64,000 nucleotides of DNA. Origin: an uncultured Winogradskyella sp. Its GTDB lineage: Bacteria; Bacteroidota; Bacteroidia; Flavobacteriales; Flavobacteriaceae. The notes beneath the pieces were generated by a model. The model ran no database searches. It was not told the origin of the DNA and was given only the letters and a program-made list of their open reading frames with translations. Of this stretch, positions 15,789 to 23,614 are shown piece by piece. The position numbers and the translations under genes are program-made. The DNA lies in contig NZ_CANMIW010000011.1 of the NCBI RefSeq assembly GCF_947498005.1, positions 1-64,000 on the forward strand. The letters are read 5' to 3'. Each line of letters begins with the position of its first letter. Positions within the stretch are counted from its first letter, which is position 1.

Positions 15789-16758
15789 CTTTGTATGTTT
15801 TGTAGGTAATACCAATACCGTAATTAAATAGATTTTTATCTAATAAACTAGACTTAAATTGGTTGCCTTTATCAAAATTAACCCAATCGTTTCCATTGAT
15901 AAATACACGTTTTATATAGGTGTTTTTACCTTCAACCTCATTAGTAAAAGGAAGTAAAGGTCTAAAATTGGTAGGTATTTTAACTATTTTACCGTTTTTA
16001 GATTCAATTTCTTTGTATTTTTTATTTGGTAATAATTTCCCGGCTTTATTGGTGTAGCCTAAAACTTGTAGCGATACAAAAAAACCATTATCAGGTACAC
16101 GTATGTTATAATCATCTACATTAAGCTCATAGGCATCTCCATCTTTTTCAGTAGCTCTAAATACTATAGTTTCATAAGTGAGCACGTCGCCAGGAACACC
16201 ATTGTTATTATCGTAAAATTGCACCTTAAATAGGGTTGAAAATTTCTTTTTCTCACTGTTTTTTTTGTTTCGTTTTTCCCAATCTTTAGATTCTAATGCA
16301 ATAGGAAAAAAAACAGTTTTTAGATTTTGATCTTTAGTTGTCGATTTTGGAAAATAAACAGCGATTTCAGATTCTATAGTTGGTAACCAGCAATTATAAT
16401 AGTCATCATCTAAAGAGGGTTTTAGTTTTTCTTCTTTAAATTTTCTGTCTTTTTTAAAGTTAAGCATTACTTCATCTAATTGATGCGATTGTGCTTTCAT
16501 TATTAATACTTCAGGTAGATTTTTTGTAGCAACATTTAAATCTTTAAATCCTATTGCAGATATAAATAGTGAATCAATATCTGGGTATAACTTTTCAGTA
16601 AAAATAAATACACCTTCATCATCTGCAAAAATGCCGTTTCCATTACCAAAAGATATGGTTGCGTAGCTCACAGGATATTGAGAAATACTATCTTTTATAG
16701 TGATTTGTGCAAAAGATAATTGCCCAATACATAGAAGCGTAAATAGAATTTTGTACAT
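15781..16758 (-). CDS. Exported protein with carboxypeptidase-regulatory-like domain
   Basis: The product has 325 residues with a signal peptide ending near LSFAQ. Residues about 20-95 form an Ig-like carboxypeptidase-regulatory domain (ITIKDSISQYPVSYATIS...GFKDLNV). Residues about 110-270 form a second strand-rich domain with a YNIRVPDNGFFVSLQVLGY signature. The same order and a matching signature (YNVIFPKNGFYVAFEWLYI) occur in the gene at 46317-47219, so the two are paralogues. The function is unknown; a surface or periplasmic structural role is plausible. It leads a likely operon with the DoxX-like and MFS genes. Confidence 0.78.
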   Translation of the reverse strand: MYKILFTLLCIGQLSFAQITIKDSISQYPVSYATISFGNGNGIFADDEGVFIFTEKLYPDIDSLFISAIGFKDLNVATKNLPEVLIMKAQSHQLDEVMLNFKKDRKFKEEKLKPSLDDDYYNCWLPTIESEIAVYFPKSTTKDQNLKTVFFPIALESKDWEKRNKKNSEKKKFSTLFKVQFYDNNNGVPGDVLTYETIVFRATEKDGDAYELNVDDYNIRVPDNGFFVSLQVLGYTNKAGKLLPNKKYKEIESKNGKIVKIPTNFRPLLPFTNEVEGKNTYIKRVFINGNDWVNFDKGNQFKSSLLDKNLFNYGIGITYKTYKDE

Positions 16759-16803
16759 GCTTAAGTTTTATAGATTTTAAAGATACATCATTTATAGGCA
16801 TAA

Positions 16804-16831
16804 AAAAACGCCTCAATTATGAGACGTTTTT
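16804..16831 (-). terminator. Terminator after the DUF6249 gene
   Basis: The stem AAAAACG-c-CTC/GAG-a-CGTTTTT has one mismatch, a 6-nt loop and T-rich flanks on both strands. It lies 22 nt past the DUF6249 stop codon and before the next minus-strand gene. Confidence 0.75.
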
Positions 16832-16852
16832 ATATTATAAAAATTACAAGAG

Positions 16853-17197
16853 TTACTCGTTACCTACATGTTTTTTAGTTTGTGTAAAACCTACATACAA
16901 GCCAACGCCTGCCAGAAAGAATATTAAAGATGGGTAAACGGCATCACCTAAACCTGTATAGGTGTCTAAAATATTTGCAATAAATACACCCAAACCAATT
17001 CCCATTAATAGAAAAGCTAAATTTAGTACAACAACTTTCCAAGAAGAGCTTGATCGTTTGCCTATGTTAAAAATACTGGCATCTGCACCTTTTTCTATAA
17101 GTGCTAAACGTTCTTTGTTTCGGGTGGAAAAGTATAGATATACAATTCCGAAAATAGATAAGAATAAACTTAAAGGGATTAATATTTCTTCATTCAT
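16853..17197 (-). CDS. DUF6249-type small membrane protein
   Basis: The product has 114 residues. An N-terminal helix (LIPLSLFLSIFGIVYLYF) is followed by a charged segment STRNKERLALIEKGADASIF, then two further helices (VVLNLAFLLMGIGLGVFIANIL and SLIFFLAGVGLYVGFTQ). The NKERLALIEKG segment is characteristic of DUF6249. It is divergent from the ECF sigma gene at 17343, and its promoter region carries the same -35 arm, 16-nt spacer and CGTC as the sigma promoter. It is therefore probably a member of that sigma regulon. The biochemical role is unknown. Confidence 0.82.
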   Translation of the reverse strand: MNEEILIPLSLFLSIFGIVYLYFSTRNKERLALIEKGADASIFNIGKRSSSSWKVVVLNLAFLLMGIGLGVFIANILDTYTGLGDAVYPSLIFFLAGVGLYVGFTQTKKHVGNE

Positions 17198-17244
17198 AAT
17201 GTTTGATTTTTAATTGATTAAATTTAATTGTTACATAGCTTATG

Positions 17245-17330
17245 ACGATAACATTTAATCTTAGGTTACACTTTTTGTAAAAAAAAATAAATATTTATAT
17301 AAGTGTAACCTTAAATAATGTTTTGTCGTC
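17245..17330. promoter_or_regulatory. Twin divergent ECF-type promoters sharing an inverted repeat
   Basis: Arms AGGTTACACTT (17264-17274) and AAGTGTAACCT (17301-17311) are perfect inverted copies 26 bp apart. Reading outward from each arm, AACC is followed after exactly 16 nt by CGTC: plus strand 17307-17310 to 17327-17330, minus strand 17268-17265 to 17248-17245. AAC-N16-CGTC is the classic layout of ECF sigma promoters. Both the sigma gene and the DUF6249 gene are placed to be read from them. Confidence 0.75.
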
Positions 17331-17342
17331 TATACTAATATA

Positions 17343-17927
17343 ATGACCACCAACGACGACCAAATACTAATTAATGCTATTAATAATGGCAACACTAAAG
17401 CGTATGCACAACTTGTAAATCGCTATAAGGATTTAGTATTTACCTTAGCTTTAAGAATGTTAAAGCATAGAGAAGAGGCAGAAGAAGTAGCGCAAGATAC
17501 ATTTGTAAAAGTGTTTAAGTCATTAGATAATTTTAAAGGCGATTCTAAATTTTCTACTTGGATTTATAGAGTGACCTACAACACTTGTTTAGACCGTATA
17601 AAAAAGAATAAAAAACATATAAATGATGTTCCTATTGATGAATTTACCTTTAATAAATTAGATACTATAGATAATGCATTAGATAACTTAATTAAAGAAG
17701 AAAAACATGCTTTAATTAAAAAGTGCGTTAATATGTTGCCAGAAGATAGCAGTGCATTATTAACTTTATTTTATTTTGAAGAATTATCCTTAGATGAAAT
17801 ATCGAGGATTATAAATATTGAAGCAAATACTATAAAAGTGAAGCTCTTTAGGGCACGAAAGAAATTGGCAGTTATATTAGAGCAATATTTGAAACCAGAA
17901 AACAGATTGAAACATGAAAGAGGATAA
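17343..17927 (+). CDS. ECF RNA polymerase sigma factor
   Basis: The product has 194 residues. Region 2 spans about 20-85 (YKDLVFTLALRMLKHREEAEEVAQDTFVKVF...KFSTWIYRVTYNTCLDRIKK). Region 4 spans about 125-175 (LLTLFYFEELSLDEISRIINIEANTIKVKLFRARKKL). There is no region 1 or 3, which is the ECF (sigma-70 group IV) architecture. The promoter directly upstream has the ECF layout and is shared in mirror image with the DUF6249 gene, which suggests autoregulation. The gene overlaps the next ORF by 14 nt, the usual arrangement with an anti-sigma partner. Confidence 0.93.
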   Translation: MTTNDDQILINAINNGNTKAYAQLVNRYKDLVFTLALRMLKHREEAEEVAQDTFVKVFKSLDNFKGDSKFSTWIYRVTYNTCLDRIKKNKKHINDVPIDEFTFNKLDTIDNALDNLIKEEKHALIKKCVNMLPEDSSALLTLFYFEELSLDEISRIINIEANTIKVKLFRARKKLAVILEQYLKPENRLKHERG

Positions 17928-18318
17928 TAAAAAAATAGAGGAATTTATAGATAAAATAATGTCTGAAGATGTTTTAGAACAACCCTCTTTAGATTTTACA
18001 ACTAATGTTATGTCTCAGGTTGAAGCTATTTCTAATTCTGATGCAACTGTTTATAAACCATTAATTTCAAAACCAGTTTGGTTTATTATTCTAGGTAGTT
18101 TTATGGCCTTAATTGGTTATGTTATTTTAGGAAATGCCGAAACAACTGCAAGTTGGACAGACCGTTTAGAATTATCAGAAATTCCTATTAATTTGTTTGA
18201 AAACATATCTTTTGAGTTTTCATCAACATTTATGTATGCGGTTGTGTTTTTGGCTGTGATGGTTAGCATTCAAGTACCAATACTTAAGTTTTATTTTCAG
18301 AAAAGAATAACTTTTTAG
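17914..18318 (+). CDS. Membrane protein, probable anti-sigma partner
   Basis: The product has 134 residues: a hydrophilic N-terminal half (about 1-50), then two transmembrane helices (VWFIILGSFMALIGYVIL and FMYAVVFLAVMVSIQVPIL). It overlaps the sigma gene by 14 nt, so the two are co-translated. The cytoplasmic N-terminal segment followed by membrane anchors suits a membrane-bound anti-sigma factor, but no zinc-binding His-x3-Cys-x2-Cys motif is present, so this is inferred from position. Its stop overlaps the convergent gene at 18315 by 4 nt. Confidence 0.7.
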   Translation: MKEDNKKIEEFIDKIMSEDVLEQPSLDFTTNVMSQVEAISNSDATVYKPLISKPVWFIILGSFMALIGYVILGNAETTASWTDRLELSEIPINLFENISFEFSSTFMYAVVFLAVMVSIQVPILKFYFQKRITF

Positions 18319-19649
18319 TCTGGATAATACCAAAAGAGTATTGATTTCAATCTTTTGTTTAATGTATCTTTTTCTTTTAACGTTTTATAATTTACATGCA
18401 AAATATGTTTTCCAGGTGTTAGATTTTTCGTTGGTATATAGGTTTCAAAACCTAACTTATTTTTATTAACGACAAAATCAGATTTAAACGCTAATGAATC
18501 TATTTTAATGTCATACAATTCATTAAAGGTTTTTACATAGTCTTGCTTAATACTATCTAATCGCTTTCTATTGTTTCCCCAATCATTTTTTCCGTTATTA
18601 TAACCAACAACAACATCAGAGGTTATACCTCTCGAATCTTTATCTGGTTTTAATCCTTTGTTAAAATTAAAGATATTGTCTTCAATAGATTCAGATAATT
18701 TAATGAAAATATTTATATAATTATCGGTAATAATTTTAGATTGTATTGCAGCATCCTTAACAAATAGTTCTGCATTTTCATCTATAGAATCTAAATAATT
18801 ATTGTCACTAGTTATATAGCTTGTAGCTCTACTTCTTTCGTTAAAATAGTTAGAGAAATTATTATTTAATGAAGACAACATTATAATTAGTAAAAAAATT
18901 GGAAATAGAATTAAACTCAATCGTTTACCAAATTTATTATCTAGAAAATTATATACAATTGGTCTATATAAAAAGGATAACGTTATAAAACTAAACAACC
19001 AATAAAAAGGAAAATAAAGTTTAGAAATCCACTTTTTCTTTTTTAACCAGCCTTGGGTTATAAAGTCAAAGAAGGTTAAAAACATACCTAAAACAATAAA
19101 AATCATTAAAGGAATTCCTAATGCTTTGCTGAGCCAACCAGGAAGGTTTTCATTACTTATAACATACTCAGCAACTAATACTATAGTTAATATTGTAAAG
19201 GTAAGTGCAAGCACATAAAAGATCAATAAAAAAGAAACAGCGAAAATTATACTACAGTAATTCTCAAGACGCGCAATGTATCTATCAAAAGAACCAACTC
19301 TTTTCTTTAAGTATTTTGTAAATTTTTCACTGTAGTTTAATTCACTGTAATCAATATCTCCAGAGACATAGCGTAAACCTAGAGCTCCAATCCACAAACC
19401 TCTAAGTAAAACATGTAATAGTAAATTGAAAAGCAAAATAACACACGAATATAAGCCAACAATTGCAATAATAAATTCATGTAAAACACCATTGTTTTCA
19501 GCTTCTATAGCTGCTATGCTTAAAGGGTCATAAGCACTGACTAAACCAAAAATGGCAAAACCCGAAATCAGTAATTCTAGTTGCCAGCTTTCTTCTTGTA
19601 ATTTTTCGAGGAGTTTTTTAAAGGCTGGTTTGTTATAATCTTGACTCAT
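18315..19649 (-). CDS. Polytopic membrane protein of unknown function
   Basis: The product has 444 residues. About six hydrophobic segments lie in the first 260 residues (LLISGFAIFGLVSAY, FIIAIVGLYSCVILLFNLLLHVLL, IIFAVSFLLIFYVLALTF, IPLMIFIVLGMFLTFF, LYFPFYWLFSFITLSFL, LILFPIFLLIIML). They are followed by a soluble 180-residue C-terminal domain, predicted to be extracytoplasmic. The N-terminal QEESWQLELLISGFAIFGL is distinctive, but I cannot assign a family. The gene stands between two ECF loci and is read against both. Its own promoter region carries a repeated ACTGAATAT (two copies near 19665-19700). Confidence 0.65.
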   Translation of the reverse strand: MSQDYNKPAFKKLLEKLQEESWQLELLISGFAIFGLVSAYDPLSIAAIEAENNGVLHEFIIAIVGLYSCVILLFNLLLHVLLRGLWIGALGLRYVSGDIDYSELNYSEKFTKYLKKRVGSFDRYIARLENYCSIIFAVSFLLIFYVLALTFTILTIVLVAEYVISNENLPGWLSKALGIPLMIFIVLGMFLTFFDFITQGWLKKKKWISKLYFPFYWLFSFITLSFLYRPIVYNFLDNKFGKRLSLILFPIFLLIIMLSSLNNNFSNYFNERSRATSYITSDNNYLDSIDENAELFVKDAAIQSKIITDNYINIFIKLSESIEDNIFNFNKGLKPDKDSRGITSDVVVGYNNGKNDWGNNRKRLDSIKQDYVKTFNELYDIKIDSLAFKSDFVVNKNKLGFETYIPTKNLTPGKHILHVNYKTLKEKDTLNKRLKSILFWYYPD

Positions 19650-19723
19650 TATAAGGTTGTTGATTGATATTCAGTTTAAAATTAAACATATTCAGTTAAA
19701 ATCAATCTTTTTATTAATATTTT

Positions 19724-19748
19724 GAAACCTTTTATAAATTCTATCGTT
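19724..19748 (+). promoter_or_regulatory. ECF-type promoter upstream of the second sigma gene
   Basis: GAAAC (19724-19728) is followed after 16 nt by CGTT (19745-19748), the RpoE/SigW-like layout. It lies 29 nt before the start of the sigma gene and differs in the -35 element from the first sigma locus. It may be autoregulatory. Confidence 0.55.
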
Positions 19749-19777
19749 TTTAAAAATAGAAACCGCTAATCAACACA

Positions 19778-20326
19778 ATGCATCAAACAGAGACTAAACT
19801 AATTAAGCTATGTAAAAAGGGAAATGAAGTTGCACAAATGCAAGTTTATGACACTTATGCACAAGCAATGTTTATTATCGCTTGTAGATATCTCAATAAT
19901 GATGAAGACGCTAAAGACGCGATGCAAGAAGGTTTTTTAAAAGCATTTACCAATATAGAAAGCTTTCAACCGGAAGCTACTTTTGGCGCTTGGCTAAAAC
20001 GGATAATTATCAATCAATGTTTAGATGTTCTAAAGAAAAATCAATTGCAATTTGATGCTGTTGAGGTTTCAGAATTAAGAATAACAAACGAAGAGGATTG
20101 GCAATTTGATAGTTCAATTTCAAAACAAGAGATATTAACTGCCATTGAGCAACTCAACGAAAAGCATAAAATAGTAGTGAAATTATACCTGTTAGAAGGT
20201 TATGACCATGAAGAGATTTCAGAGATTCTTGATATTCCTATAAAAACATCAAGAACACATCTTAGACGAGGGAAACTTAAACTACAAGACTTGTTAAAAG
20301 TAAAATACGATGAAGCGAGATATTAG
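19778..20326 (+). CDS. ECF RNA polymerase sigma factor
   Basis: The product has 182 residues. Region 2 spans about 22-90 (YDTYAQAMFIIACRYLNNDEDAKDAMQEGFLKAFTNI...FGAWLKRIIINQCLDVLKK). Region 4 spans about 120-175 (QLNEKHKIVVKLYLLEGYDHEEISEILDIPIKTSRTHLRRGKLKL). It overlaps the downstream membrane protein by 17 nt, which in turn overlaps the third gene by 17 nt, so the three form a coupled operon. The sequence differs enough from the sigma factor at 17343 that recent duplication is unlikely. Confidence 0.93.
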   Translation: MHQTETKLIKLCKKGNEVAQMQVYDTYAQAMFIIACRYLNNDEDAKDAMQEGFLKAFTNIESFQPEATFGAWLKRIIINQCLDVLKKNQLQFDAVEVSELRITNEEDWQFDSSISKQEILTAIEQLNEKHKIVVKLYLLEGYDHEEISEILDIPIKTSRTHLRRGKLKLQDLLKVKYDEARY

Positions 20327-20831
20327 AGAATTATTTAATAACGAAGAAGAACAGGAGGTAAAACAGCTTCCTAATAATCATAGAGCTGAGTTTTTGACGC
20401 AACTGAAAAAGCAGTCTAAACCAAAACGAAAGCCATACGGTTGGTTAAGTGTAGCGGCAATATTACTCATTGCATTAACTATTGGTTTTAGTGTTTTTAA
20501 TACAGACATTGATAAAGATGATCCTGAGCCAATAATTGCACAAATAGAAGCTGTAGAAGCAGAATATTTGGCAAATATAGAAACCGAATGGCAAAGTTTC
20601 ATAGCGCTCACTGAAGATGAAAAATTGGTAACACGTTTTAGAAAAAAGCTTGATGAGTTAGATATGGATTATAAAGAAATTTCAAAGCAATTTAAAAACG
20701 ACAGTAATAATATTTTAGTTATAGAGGCTTTGGTGGACAACCTTCAAACGCGACTTCAAATATTAAAGGACATACAAAAACACATCAAAATATTAAATCA
20801 AAAAAACGAACAACATGAAAACACTTTTTAA
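20310..20831 (+). CDS. Single-pass membrane protein, probable anti-sigma factor
   Basis: The product has 173 residues. A cytoplasmic N-terminal segment (MKRDIRELFNNEEEQEVKQLPNNHR...) precedes one transmembrane helix (WLSVAAILLIALTIGFSVF, about 45-63). The C-terminal ~110 residues are helical, probably coiled-coil, and extracytoplasmic (LARFRKKLDELDMDY-like heptads). It overlaps the sigma gene upstream and the exported gene downstream by 17 nt each. The layout is that of ECF anti-sigma factors in Bacteroidota. No zinc motif is visible. Confidence 0.75.
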   Translation: MKRDIRELFNNEEEQEVKQLPNNHRAEFLTQLKKQSKPKRKPYGWLSVAAILLIALTIGFSVFNTDIDKDDPEPIIAQIEAVEAEYLANIETEWQSFIALTEDEKLVTRFRKKLDELDMDYKEISKQFKNDSNNILVIEALVDNLQTRLQILKDIQKHIKILNQKNEQHENTF

Positions 20832-21996
20832 AATATTGGCATTGACGCTCATCACGTCAGCACCTATTATTGCTCAAAACTCATTAGAAGCGAAAATGGA
20901 TGAAACTCATATCATTTATGACGAAAGTTTTACAACAGATGCAAATACCACTTTAGTTTTAGATTTAAGTAATACTGCAGCGATAATTAAAAAATCCAAG
21001 GATAGCAAAGTCCATATAAAATATACAAAGGCTTTTAAAAACTATAAAAAGAAATTTGTGGAATCGAGTTTAAAGAGTCATACCGTTTCGGGGAAAAAAG
21101 AGAATAACAAAATAACTTTTACCTCAAAAAGCCGCAATTCAAGATACTACAGAGAGTATCAAATGGAGCAAGTATTAATTGGTCGATTGGCAAAAATGAA
21201 AGATACAACGACTACAATTAAGCCTATAATTAGAAAATCAATTGATTCTGTTTTAACTCAAATCAGTTTAGCTGAACGCTCAACTTTAAAAGATCTTTTA
21301 GGTACCATTAAAATTAAGCCAAGAGTACAGAAATGGAAAAAGAATGATAAGATGCAAATATCAAAAATGATAATCTTTATTCCGGAGCATATCCAAGTTA
21401 GGATGACACTTGGTAACGCTAATCTTTTTTTTACAGATGAGTTTTTAAATAAAACCACAATGAATTCTAGAAATTCAAGATTGAAATTTAAAAGCATTGG
21501 TAATGTTTTAAATGTTTTTGACGTGGATAATGGTTATTTCAATGTAGAAGAAATCACAGCAGGTAATTATAGTTTCGCAAACACGAGAGAATTAACGATC
21601 GGAAGAGTTAGTAATTCATTAATAAATTCTGAATTTACAAAGGTTGAAATTGGCGAAGTTGGAAGCAAAGTTGAGGTTGTGGATTTCAATAGTAAATTTA
21701 CACTCCATAATTTTTCTAAAGATTTCCAAATTCTAGATATGAATACTGAATACTCAGAAATTAATCTATTCTTTCCAGAAGATCTGAATTTTAACCTCAC
21801 AACATATGGAAGTCACACAAAACACTTTACAGATAATAAAGTATTTGATCTTAGTAATGCTAATCCGCGAACAGATGGTATAATGTTTCAGCTAAAAAAT
21901 GAAGATAGCTATGGGAAAAATGTAAACAATATTAAGATTAACTCCATTAATGGTATTATCAGATACGGAAAAGACCTGATTGAAATTAATGAGTAA
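20815..21996 (+). CDS. Exported protein of the ECF operon, adhesin-like strand-rich
   Basis: The product has 393 residues with a signal peptide ending near PIIAQ. The middle and C-terminal part is an array of short beta strands (NANLFFTDEF, KFKSIGNVLNVFDVDNGYFNVEEI, FTKVEIGEVGSKVEVVDFNSKFTLHNF). It resembles the right-handed repeats of DUF4097-type proteins. It is the third gene of the coupled sigma/anti-sigma operon, so it is probably made in response to the same envelope signal. The exact function is unknown. Confidence 0.72.
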   Translation: MKTLFKILALTLITSAPIIAQNSLEAKMDETHIIYDESFTTDANTTLVLDLSNTAAIIKKSKDSKVHIKYTKAFKNYKKKFVESSLKSHTVSGKKENNKITFTSKSRNSRYYREYQMEQVLIGRLAKMKDTTTTIKPIIRKSIDSVLTQISLAERSTLKDLLGTIKIKPRVQKWKKNDKMQISKMIIFIPEHIQVRMTLGNANLFFTDEFLNKTTMNSRNSRLKFKSIGNVLNVFDVDNGYFNVEEITAGNYSFANTRELTIGRVSNSLINSEFTKVEIGEVGSKVEVVDFNSKFTLHNFSKDFQILDMNTEYSEINLFFPEDLNFNLTTYGSHTKHFTDNKVFDLSNANPRTDGIMFQLKNEDSYGKNVNNIKINSINGIIRYGKDLIEINE

Positions 21997-22046
21997 TTTT
22001 TCTTAAATAAAATACGGATTAACGGTAATTGTGTCATCATAAAACC

Positions 22047-22124
22047 TGTCATTCTGAACTCGTTTCAGAATCTAAATTGATAATTCAGTACATTTTATTG
22101 AGTATCTGAAACAAGTTCAGATTG
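22047..22124. repeat. Double-palindrome intergenic repeat, copy 1
   Basis: GTCATTCTGAACTCGTTTCAGAATCT (22048-22073) and the inverted half TATCTGAAACAAGTTCAGATTG (22103-22124) frame about 30 nt. Each arm is itself a partial palindrome (TTCTGAA...TTCAGAA). Related copies lie at 51490-51578, 47231-47303 and 23521-23597. It sits between convergent genes. Confidence 0.75.
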
Positions 22125-22196
22125 ATAAATCAGTGGATTTATAATCACAAATAAATGGTAGTGAAGACAACGTCTTTCATTTAATGTTATCTAAAG

Positions 22197-22230
22197 AAAA
22201 AGCACTCAGATATTCTAAGTGCTTTTTTTT
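22197..22230. terminator. Bidirectional terminator between convergent genes
   Basis: The stem AAAAAGCACT/AGTGCTTTTT has an 11-nt loop and T-rich tails on both strands. It lies between the ECF operon on the plus strand and the helicase gene on the minus strand. Confidence 0.8.
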
Positions 22231-22265
22231 ATTCTAAAAATCTAATTAATCTAACCATCTAATTA

Positions 22266-23501
22266 TTAATACCAACGCTTTTTCTTCTTTTTTGAAGCTT
22301 CACTTTTACGACCTTTTTTATACTTACTCCCTTGTTTTTTGTGTACAATAGGTTTCGCTTTTGGGTCTAAAGGATAAGGATGTTCAGTTTCAACAGGTAT
22401 TTGTACGTTTATAGCATTCTGTATGGTTTTTACGTAACTTTTCTCATCTGCGGAGCACATAGCATATGCTGTACCCAAATTCCCGGCACGTCCTGTTCGC
22501 CCTATCCTATGAACATAGGTTTCTGGTACGTTTGGCATATCAAAATTAAATACATTATCGAGTTCGTTAATATCAATTCCACGTGCTGCAACATCTGTTG
22601 CAATTAGTACTTTTACGTATCCGTTTTTAAATTTGTTAAGCGCTGTTTGACGTTCGCTTTGCGCTTTGTCGCCATGAATACTGTCCACTGTATAACCATT
22701 TTTAAGCAAAGTTTGTTCTAGCTTGTTAACACCAAATTTTGTGCGTCTAAATATTAAAACATTACCTTTTATAGTATTACGCATTAGGTGCAAGCACAAT
22801 TCAATTTTGTTGCGTTTAGGTACATAATACAATACTTGGCTTACATCTTTTGCTACAGAACGTGTTGGTGTAACATCTATACGTTCTGGGTTTTTAAGTA
22901 TGGTTTTTGCAAATTCTTCAATCTTAAACGGAATAGTTGCTGAGAACAATAGTGTTTGCTTGTCTTCAGGACAAAGACGATCAATTTTCTTTACATCATC
23001 TATAAAACCCATAGCAAGCATTAAATCTGCTTCATCTAAAACAAAGGTTTCAATATAATCTAGGTTAATATAATCTTGTTTGTGTAAATCGAGTAGTCGA
23101 CCAGGAGTTGCTACTAAAATATCTACGCCTTTTTTTAAAACGTCAATTTGTGGTTCAATTGAAGCACCACCAAAAACGACTAAAGATCGTAGGTTAGTAA
23201 ACTGAGCATACGTTTTAAAGTTTTGCTGAATCTGAACAGCCAATTCTCTTGTAGGGCTCACAATCAGAGCTCTAGTTTTTTTACCCTTTTTTGGAGCATC
23301 TTGTTTATCAAACAACTGCTGTAAAATTGGTAATGCAAAAGCAGCTGTTTTTCCTGTACCTGTTTGCGCAGAAACTATTACATCTTTTTTGTCTAAAACC
23401 AAGGGAATAGCGCGTTGTTGCACTAGAGTAGGCTCTACGTAACCAGAAGCGTCAATGGCTTTTAATAAAGGTTTTATGAGATGTAAGTCTTTAAATGACA
23501 T
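22266..23501 (-). CDS. DEAD-box ATP-dependent RNA helicase (RhlE-like)
   Basis: The start at 23501 gives MSFKDLHLIKPLLKAI, with 411 residues. The longer in-frame extension (MILAYEGIPDN...) is a translation of a degraded intergenic repeat and is rejected. Motifs in order: Q motif (GYVEPTLVQQRAIP), I (AQTGTGKTAAF), Ia (SPTRELAVQ), Ib (TPGRLLD), II (DEAD), III (SAT), IV-VI (LIFRRTKFGV, ATDVAARGID, HRIGRTGRAG). The C-terminal tail is very basic (KKQGSKYKKGRKSEASKKKKKRWY), as in RhlE-type helicases that work in ribosome assembly and RNA decay. Confidence 0.93.
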   Translation of the reverse strand: MSFKDLHLIKPLLKAIDASGYVEPTLVQQRAIPLVLDKKDVIVSAQTGTGKTAAFALPILQQLFDKQDAPKKGKKTRALIVSPTRELAVQIQQNFKTYAQFTNLRSLVVFGGASIEPQIDVLKKGVDILVATPGRLLDLHKQDYINLDYIETFVLDEADLMLAMGFIDDVKKIDRLCPEDKQTLLFSATIPFKIEEFAKTILKNPERIDVTPTRSVAKDVSQVLYYVPKRNKIELCLHLMRNTIKGNVLIFRRTKFGVNKLEQTLLKNGYTVDSIHGDKAQSERQTALNKFKNGYVKVLIATDVAARGIDINELDNVFNFDMPNVPETYVHRIGRTGRAGNLGTAYAMCSADEKSYVKTIQNAINVQIPVETEHPYPLDPKAKPIVHKKQGSKYKKGRKSEASKKKKKRWY

Positions 23502-23520
23502 ATGTTTTGTATTTGTGTTA

Positions 23521-23597
23521 TCTGGAATACCTTCGTAGGCAAGAATCAATTTTAACGTATAGATTAAAGTCTATTCTGCATTAAGTGCGGAATGACA
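23521..23597 (-). repeat. Double-palindrome intergenic repeat, copy 4 (degenerate)
   Basis: Read on the minus strand, TCATTCCGCACTTAATGCAG starts the element and GATTCTTGCCTACGAAGG near its end corresponds to the second palindrome of copy 3 (47231-47303). Its sequence supplies the false N-terminal extension of the helicase ORF. Confidence 0.65.
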
Positions 23598-23614
23598 AAA
23601 TTAGAATATTAATT

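Noticed and set aside
22047-22124. Palindromic repeat with regular halves taken at first as a CRISPR remnant
   Set aside because: Only two arms per site and no unique spacers; same element is found singly at other gene ends, so it is an intergenic palindrome.
23502-23549. N-terminal extension MILAYEGIPDNTNTKH of the helicase
   Set aside because: It is encoded by a degraded double-palindrome repeat, and the DEAD-box start pattern begins at M at 23501.
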